NCBI GenBank assembly: GCA_961205875.1
Contig: OY540809.1
Span: forward strand, 12,598,267-12,662,266
Direction: 5' to 3'
DNA length: 64,000 nt
Source of the DNA: Sialis fuliginosa
Taxonomy: Eukaryota > Arthropoda > Insecta > Megaloptera > Sialidae
The notes under the pieces were generated by a model that saw nothing but the letters and a program-made list of their open reading frames with translations, searched no databases and was not told where the DNA came from. Of this stretch, positions 56,868 through 64,000 are shown piece by piece; within the stretch, counting starts at the first letter, position 1; each line of letters starts with the position of its first letter. Made by a program: the position numbers and the translations under genes.

Positions 56868-58060
56868 TAGCATATTGTTTGAAATAATTAAACCTTCTTA
56901 GCTTAATTAACCTTTATTATAATTTAATCAATTATAAAAAATTTGAAGAAAAAAATTAAACCGACTTCAAAAACTGTTAAATTTAATTATTATATACTTT
57001 TAAGTGTTTTAGATTCTTTTTAGTCGATTTTTTTATTTTTCCTTTTTTAGTGGCATATCTTCAAAGTCCATAGTCAATGGGACCACCACACTTTCAAACA
57101 AACAAAATGTCCAAATCGTTGTATATTTATCGAAGTTATGAGCATATTGTTTAAAATAATTAAACCTTCTTAATTAATTAACCTTTGTTATAATTTAATC
57201 AATTATAAAAATTTGAAGAAAAAAATAAAACCGATTTAAAAAAAACATAAAAACACTGAAAAGTATTTTTTATTGGCTTGGCACCGACTTCACAAACTGT
57301 TAAATTTAATTATTATACACATTTTAGGTTTTTTTTAGTCGTTTTATTTTTATTTTCCCCTTTTGAGTGGCATATCATCCATGGTCAAATTCTGATAAAA
57401 TTTATATGGAATCACCTCAGGAATATATTCTTTCAAACAAACAAAATTCCAAATCAGTGCATATTTGTCAGAATTATGCCCGAAAATACATAAAAAAATA
57501 TGTACAGCCGAATTGAAACCCCCCATCCTTTTTTAAAGTCCATGGTCGTCAGATTCTGATAAAATTTATATGGGCCACCTCGGGAGTATACTCTTTCAAA
57601 CAAACAAAAAAATTCCAAATCAGTGCATATTTGTCAGAGTTAAGCCCGAAAATACATTTAAAAAAATGTACAACCGAATTGAAATGACGTAATTTTAGAA
57701 TTCTGTAGTTAAAACAAGGAATTCAATTAAAAAATTATAACTTCATTCGAAATTATAATAAGAAGCATCGTTCTGTTTCCAATAATGTTACAATGTGATA
57801 CAATGGAAGGTGAAGACAAATGAAAATCATAAAAACAACGGTTAGTGCATTGTTAAAAGTTCATTTTTTTTGTATTTTTGTATTGAGTCGCTATTTTATT
57901 TGATTTTGTTTGTTTTTATTTATTTATTTTTATTGATTTTGATAAAATTAATATGGGACCACCTCGTGAATATACTAAACGTCCAAATCAGTACATATTT
58001 GTCAGAGTTATGCCCGAACATACATATATAAAAATATACCTATATAGATTGAATTGAAGT
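56868..58060 (+). repeat. Tandem/dispersed ~270-bp repeat units
   Basis: AGCATATTGTTTGAAATAAT and TTTGAAGAAAAAAATTAAAC begin units at 56868 and 57140. CAAACAAACAAAATTCCAAA and CATATTTGTCAGA(A/G)TTATGCC recur near 57430, 57597 and 57985. Unit boundaries blur after 57500. Confidence 0.55.
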
Positions 58061-58164
58061 CGGTGAAATTATATTAAAACTAACAATAAGTATGTATTTT
58101 TAACAATTTATGATATTTACAAACAAAATTATACTCTTTAATGAAATTTACAACTGAATAAATA

Positions 58165-58300
58165 ATAAACTTAAAATGGATCATGGCTTCTGGGTGTAAA
58201 CCGCGTCGATTTGGTCGTGTTATCGGTCAACGTTTCGTCACACATTGCAATGGTGGACATCTTCAGATCACCGCGGGAGCCTCAAGACTTGTATAATAAA
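58165..58300 (-). repeat. Retroelement-like fragment with GAAGATGTCCACC...GACGAAACGTTGACC
   Basis: Read on the minus strand, a CTGAAGATGTCCACCATTGC motif is followed by ACGAAACGTTGACCGATAAC and CCAAATCGACGCGG. A GAAGATG...GCGAAACG pair is typical of Penelope-like element termini. The assignment is from memory and tentative. Confidence 0.35.
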
Positions 58301-58399
58301 CTTAAAACCCTATCTAAAAAATCCATACGCCATACAAGCTTGTATTTTATATTAGTAATAAATAAAAAAGAACCAATCACAAGTTTATTATGAAATCAC

Positions 58400-60235
58400 G
58401 TCTTTGCTCGGGAACTTTCATCATTTCGGGGGTAAGCGGCGAATGGAGTTCGATATGGGTATAGTTAGTCATACTTTATGAATGTAATATTCCCAAACTT
58501 CCAGTGATTCTTAACCTCTGGTCTACGGGAAATGAGTATACACATAACTTAATGTCTATAATAAGTATATTCGTTCAAAGTTAATGAAAAACTTTTATAG
58601 CTATACATCGGTATATGGATACACTTTATTTAACTTTTATCAATACTAATATAACATATAATATGTAGGTCTTGTCTCTATCAATGTAAAAAAATACTAA
58701 ACTGACGAGGGTTTCCACTGATATAAAGTCAATTTTTGACAAGAATTATTTTTTAATATGGCAATTATTACTTTTTGTAGTCTTCAAGTTACTCTAGGTT
58801 CAGGTTTTTTTTTACAAAAGTTTGTAGTAAAAATTATTTTAAATGGCATTATTTATAGCCAAAAAATATATTATAATATTTTATATGGTGATTAGATTTT
58901 TTTATAATTTACCTGTCACATATGAAAACATATGATATCGTTTGAAAGGTATTTCAAAGTTAAAATCATATTTTAAATATAATACAATGTACAAGGAATA
59001 TACAGTCATGACCAACTCCTTTAAGTGCATTTATTCATGAAAGAAATTTTACTAAATATACTCCTGTTTATTATTATTTTATTAAATGGCCACCCCTTGA
59101 CCATTTTCTAGATCCTCCACTGCATTTTACCTTTTAAATAGTAAATTTTAATAAATATGCATTAGTTTTCTCCTGCTATGATTGGCCCATCAACAACTTT
59201 CCATTCCATATTGTCTCCCTGTGCTCCTTAACTCACTTATAAAAAGATCTGTCTGAAAAGGGTAAGCCAGCAGACAAGAATGCACGAAAACGAAGAAAAA
59301 GAATTAATATACCAAAAAAAAAATTAAACAATAAACAGTTATACTTATTGATTAATAAAATAAAATTAAAATTTCAAACATAAATTATAAATAAATTATA
59401 CCTCATAAGCAAGTTAATTAAACGTTAACTTTAAAATAAATAAACTGTATTTACTTCTGTTAAATTATGTTTTAAATCAGATAATGCCTTTAATAATCTT
59501 TAACGTTAAAAAGTATTTAAAACTTTCTAACATGAAGGCTGTTATATTTAAACACTAAATTATGTTTCAGGGTTTGCCTGAACTGTGTCTGGTGGCAAGT
59601 CTACAATTTTATCTTATAATTCAATTTACCTACACAAATCAAAATATTTACTTTCAAAATTTTCTGTTTACACAAGCGTTTTATTTTTTACTACTTTGTT
59701 AATCGCGACAGGTTTTTAGTTTCGCATTTACACGTTAGATGTCTACGTCAAAAAAGTATAACCTATAATGCGTACAAATGTCACACACCCATTTTTTTAT
59801 CTAATACATTTTTCGGGATACAAAGTAGCTAAGTAAGTCAGCTAATAGTCGTAAAGAATTTATCCTAATATACTATTTTTTTTTCAATTCAATTAATTAA
59901 AATTTACAATCGCAATCGTGGAAAATGCAAAATTCAATTTTTGTTGTTTTTTATAATATTAAATTTATCACTCATTAAAACTGGTTAATTTTTTTGATTT
60001 TTACTTGTACCACGTAGATCTAATCGAGATCTATACTTTGAGATCACAACCCGCGTGGTAGCTGCTCTGAGTGTCGAGATACACTGATTATAAATTTTCG
60101 CTAGCGCGCAATTTGATCTCAGCGCGTTACATCAAGTTTCTGAAATGCCCACCCAGTATTCATTCACGTCAAAAAATGGAACATGAATAATGATGCCGAG
60201 ATCACACAAAAATTATCACCACTTACCGCACTTAT
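58400..60235. other. AT-rich intergenic DNA with one GC-richer patch
   Basis: A fragment at about 59700-59840 matches the 4826 and 45893 repeats. At 60005-60190 GATCTAATCGAGATC and GAGATC-type motifs recur in a GC-richer patch. No gene was recognised. Confidence 0.4.
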
Positions 60236-60239
60236 ACTG

Positions 60240-61225
60240 TATAATAAAACGGCCAAGTGCGTGTTGGGCACGCACATGATAGGATTCCGTAGTCATTACG
60301 ATTTATAAACAAGAGTTATTTCAACGGACGCTCTGATAACGACATTTAAATGCAAATATATCGTGACTGAAGGGTTAAAATCCAAAAAGGTCATATAACA
60401 TTTTTTGTTGCATTTTAGGAGATCTATCTAAAGATATTCCACTCAATGGGGTAAGTAAAAAAAAAATTGAGTACAATTTTCAGTCTATGGGAGGGGGTCC
60501 AAAATAATTTTGACAGTGTTCGTTATAATTTTCAGTGAAAGTACTAATTAAAGGCTACATTCTGATTTTTTTCCGATTTTTAAAATAGATAGTTTAGAAA
60601 TTAAGGGGGGGGGGCGCTCTGATAACAACATTTAAATGCAAATATATCGTGACTGAAGAGTTAAAATCAAAAGATCATTTAATATTTTTTGTTGCATTTT
60701 AGGAGACCTATCCAATGACCCCCCACTCAATGCGATATGTGAAAAAAAAATGTGTTCACTTTTCAGTCTATGGGAGGGGGGTCCAAATTAATTTTGACAG
60801 TATTCGTTATAATTTTCAGTGAAAGTACTAATTTAAAGCTACATTCTCGAATTTTTTCAGATTTTTTGAATAGATAGTTTAGAAATTAAGGGGGGGGGGG
60901 ACGCTCTGATCACGACTTTGAACGCATATGTATCGTGACTGTAGGGTTAAAATCAAAATGTCATATAACATTTATTATTGCATTTTAGGAGACCTATCTA
61001 ATGACCCCTCACTCAATGAGGTGAGTAAAAAAAAATGTGAGTTCACTTTTCAGTCTATGGAAAGGGGGTCCAAAAAAATGTTTTTTTCAAAAATCTTATC
61101 ATTTCTGTTTTTGTGTTACCAGTCTTCGTCCGTATACCAAATTTTATCCTAATCGGCTTAAATTTTTTGAGGACGGACATGGCGAAACCATAAGTTTTCC
61201 TAGTGTTCTACGGAAACCTAAAAAC
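60240..61225 (+). repeat. Repeat with three ~285-bp internal tandem units
   Basis: It opens ACGGCCAAGTGCGTGTTGGG and CACGCACATGATAGG. It closes GAGGACGGACATGGCGAAAC and TTCTACGGAAACCTAAAAAC. Units starting GCTCTGATAACGAC lie at about 60331, 60615 and 60902. Each has CAAATATATCGTGACTGAA, GCATTTTAGGAGA(C/T)CTATC and TTTTCAGTCTATGGGAGG. Inverted relatives lie at 55422 and 63334, and a short copy at 37560. Confidence 0.72.
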
Positions 61226-61750
61226 TAGTTAAATGGGGGGCAGCGAATTATTTTTATCCAAGGGTACAGCATTTCAAAATACGTCACTAACATCGGTACA
61301 CTACCACTGAACTATCTGGTTGACTCTTATTTACTATTAATGAATTTGGACATATGAGAGCATTAAATAAGTAATAAGGAAACATAATACTCGGTGGTAC
61401 TTTATTGAATTGTACTAAAACGTCAATAACAGTGAAGAATATTTCAATAATTCAGTATACAACACGTTCTACTTTCGCCAGCAGTAAAACTATACGAGTA
61501 TATACCTTGGAATCGTAACCATGATTTAATCTCAGGCTGGTACCGAAACATTGCTTTACATTTAACCTTTTGTAAATCGAAACAATTTTACAGAATTTAT
61601 TATTAATCCACAGTAGGTATCTTCCCGCGTATATAATAGGTATCTGCTTTTTATGTTATTTGAACAAAACTTAAAATAAAATTCAACTACTGTTTTATTC
61701 AATTCGAGTATAGATATTGCATTTACATGCATAAAATCAACCTATATACA
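61226..61750. other. AT-rich intergenic DNA
   Basis: Nothing recognised. Confidence 0.4.
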
Positions 61751-61757
61751 TATGAAA

Positions 61758-62110
61758 ATAAGGTAACGGCACCAGTCTTGAACTCGTTAAGATAAATTTT
61801 TAATGTTATAGGGGATTAATGATTTTTTTTTCGTAATTCTTATAAACTCATGTTATTAAAAAAAACAACTACCTCTTTATTAAATCAATTTAATTACCAA
61901 AGCCCGCACATAAATTTTGATTTTTAAATTATAGCCTTTTATTTTGTTCATGTTTTTTATCCTATAATGAACAACGTAAAACCAGTAATGAACATTTGCT
62001 AAAGATTACAAAAATTACTACACCACAAAAGATATAAAATAAAGAATCGTAACAATGTAAATTAGATGCTATGATAATATAAAAATGAATAAATAGATTA
62101 CATTAATAAT
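61758..62110. repeat. Copy of the CACCAGTCTTG repeat family (left part)
   Basis: It begins AAGGTAACGGCACCAGTCTT and shares AATTACCAAAGCCCGCA, CCTTTTATTTTGTTCATG and AAAACCAGTAATGAAC with 26.4 kb and 39.0 kb. The right end was not found. Confidence 0.6.
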
Positions 62111-62329
62111 TAGGACAGGACCATATTAATTTTCTATAAATAAATGTAATTTTTTCTTATAAAAATTATATGATAATGAATATCAAAACATTGACAGTTT
62201 TGATATTGATGTACCTAATTAAACTAAAATTTAATCTTAAATAATGAGGTCAGGCACGTATTAGGGAGAATTTATAGTTAATATTTTCGAGTAAATATTG
62301 TATGAAAATGAATATTATTTTTATTCATT

Positions 62330-62700
62330 ATACAAAATCGTAAATAACTCGGTTCCTATGCAAGATAGGGGGTTGTTTTTCCCCCTAAAACCTCCTCCTT
62401 CGTAGTATTTTTCCCGCGGGATCGATTGAAACTATTTACAACCCTCCATATGTAACAGGGGGTGAAGTATTAATTTTTATTATTATTCTTTATACAAAAT
62501 CGTAAATATCTCGGTTCCTATATAAGATAGGGGGTTGTTTTTCTCTCTAAAACCCCCTCCTTCGTAGTATTTTTCCCGCCGGATCGAATGAAACTATTTA
62601 CAACCCTCCATATGTAACAAGAGGTGAAGTATTAATTTTTATTTTTATTCTTTATACAAAATCGTAAATATCTCGGTTCCTAGATAGGGGGTTGTTGAAG
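62330..62700. repeat. Three tandem ~155-170-bp units, same family as 14.5-15.6 kb
   Basis: TTATACAAAATCGTAAATA(A/T)C, TCGGTTCCTAT, GATAGGGGGTTGTTTTTC, CCTTCGTAGTATTTTTCCCG and ACAACCCTCCATATGTAACA repeat from about 62332, 62501 and 62654. The last unit is cut short at GGGGGTTGTTGAAGACC. Confidence 0.75.
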
Positions 62701-63333
62701 ACCTTTTTTTTTCGTTGCTACCTGAATCTACAATTTTACGCTTGTTACTAATGTTAATGACCTTTTTTTTGTTTCTCAATTTTGCCGCTTCCAATTTCAA
62801 TTTTGTTAGCTAAGCTTTGCTCCAGAGCAAGTTCTTTATAACGCCGGACATTAATGACTTCAGTAAGCGAAGAACCCATTTGCTTGAATTTACATATTCT
62901 TGATAAAACACAATAGCTAAGAAAATAGGTTTTCCGTAAATTCTCAGATGCAAAAATTCTCCGTTTGCTATCTCTCAACAACAACTGAAGCCTCTTATGT
63001 ATTGTGCCAATTAGTGGTATGGGACGAAATACTACAATTCTGAACGAGTCTGTTTATTGGCTGTCACTAGAAGAACCTATTTCATACACGTCGGACACTT
63101 GAATCTATCAATTCATCAACAAAAAAATCTTTTCTCTGCCTTTTTTTATAAACCGTGATTAATCACGTCTGAACACCAAATGGGTTACTATTACTTGTAA
63201 AAAAATATAAATAACTAGAAAATGACACGAACGTTTTTGTAACCTAATAGTAAGTAATACATACATACGAAATAGATCAGAAATAGATAGTGGTGGTTAA
63301 ATAGGATATAAAGTTAATTTGACTAATCGTTTT

Positions 63334-64000
63334 TAGGGTTCCGTAGAAAACTAGGAACCCTTATAGTTTCGCTCTGTCCGTCCGTCTGTCTGTCTATACA
63401 TATAAATGTTATACAAATTGAGAAGAAATTTAGTATACGGACGAAGACTAATAAACCAAAAACAGAAATGATAAATTTTTGAAAAAAAAATATTTTTTTT
63501 TGAACTCCGTTTCCATACTGAAAAGTATATTAAAAAAAAATTACTTAAAAAGTGGGGTTTCCTAAAATGTAACAAAAATTTGTATATGACCTATTGATTT
63601 TAACCCTTCAGTTACAATATATTTGCATTCAAAGTCGTTATAAGAGCGTTCCCCCCCCTCTATTTGATAAACTATCGATATAAAAAATCTGAAAAATTTC
63701 GAGAATGTAGCTTTTAATTAGTACTTTCAATGAAAATTATAACGAATACTGTCAACAAAATTTTGGACTTCGCTCCCATAGACTTAAAAGTGTACTCACA
63801 AAAATGTTACATGACCCTTTGATTTTAACCCTTTAGTCACGAATTATTTGCTTTTAAATGTCGTCGAGTTCCCACTCTTCTAATTTCTAAACTATCAATT
63901 CAAAAAATCTGAAAAATTTTCAGAATGTAACTTTTAATTAATATTTTCAATGAAAATTATACCGAATACTGTAGCAAAAATAGTTTATGAAAATTTTTGA
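63334..64000 (-). repeat. Copy of the GGGTTCCGTAGAAAACTAGG repeat family, runs off the window
   Basis: AGGGTTCCGTAGAAAACTAG, GAACCCTTATAGTTTCGC and CTGTCCGTCCGTCTG open it. Units with TTTAACCCTTCAGTTACAAT and GAGAATGTAGCTTTTAATTA follow twice. It is inverted relative to 60240-61225. Confidence 0.7.

Noticed and set aside
56868-58060. Possible CRISPR-like regular repeats
   Set aside because: The units are hundreds of bases long, diverged and not separated by uniform spacers; this is ordinary tandem duplication in a eukaryotic genome.

Overview
This window looks like nuclear DNA from an insect or related arthropod. It is strongly AT-rich, its two recognisable protein genes carry GT-AG introns, and most of the rest is short DNA-transposon debris and tandem repeats. 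The style of the repeats (hAT MITEs ending CAGTGGCGTA, mariner/Tc1-like ends, LINE tails) would fit a hemipteran-like genome, but that is a weak inference and no species is claimed.

Genes. (1) At 2563-3900 (+) there is a complete two-exon gene for a 235-residue MADF-BESS protein, a family of DNA-binding regulators. Its promoter-like upstream segment contains CCAAT, TGACGTCA, CACGTG and an E2F-like TTTTGGCGGGAAA. (2) From 30791 down to 19662 (-) lie the last ten coding exons (about 950 codons) of an iRhom, a catalytically dead rhomboid pseudoprotease (rho-5 / RHBDF1/2 family). All exon phases agree. The 5' exon(s) with the start codon were not found. One intron of this gene (23727-30393, 6.7 kb) holds a diverged copy of the MADF gene's promoter segment, split by a MITE. 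It also holds a near-perfect 264-bp-arm foldback, a 706-bp hAT MITE and a tandem array. (3) Remaining coding traces are a deleted, frame-broken mariner-type transposase (52785-53684) and the end of a degraded non-LTR retrotransposon reverse transcriptase (about 43140-43600).

Layout. 0-2.2 kb: hAT MITE and an inverted-repeat element. 2.3-4.0 kb: MADF-BESS gene. 4.2-11.3 kb: MITE, dispersed repeats, two GC-richer islands and non-coding AT-rich DNA. 11.3-17.3 kb: a long-TIR element, then a 3.8-kb composite with inverted arms and a tandem-repeat core. 17.3-19.5 kb: nothing recognised. 19.6-30.8 kb: iRhom. 30.8-64 kb: no recognised host gene. This last part holds a stack of transposons, several with exact target-site duplications (TSDs), among them 33988-34224 inside a tandem repeat, 40147-41124, 43882-44409 and a three-deep nest at 55298-56332. 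Tandem repeats lie at 56.9-58.1, 60.3-61.2 and 62.3-62.7 kb.

No tRNA, rRNA, CRISPR array or microbial operon was seen. All calls come from reading the sequence; homology statements rest on remembered family motifs, not on searches.
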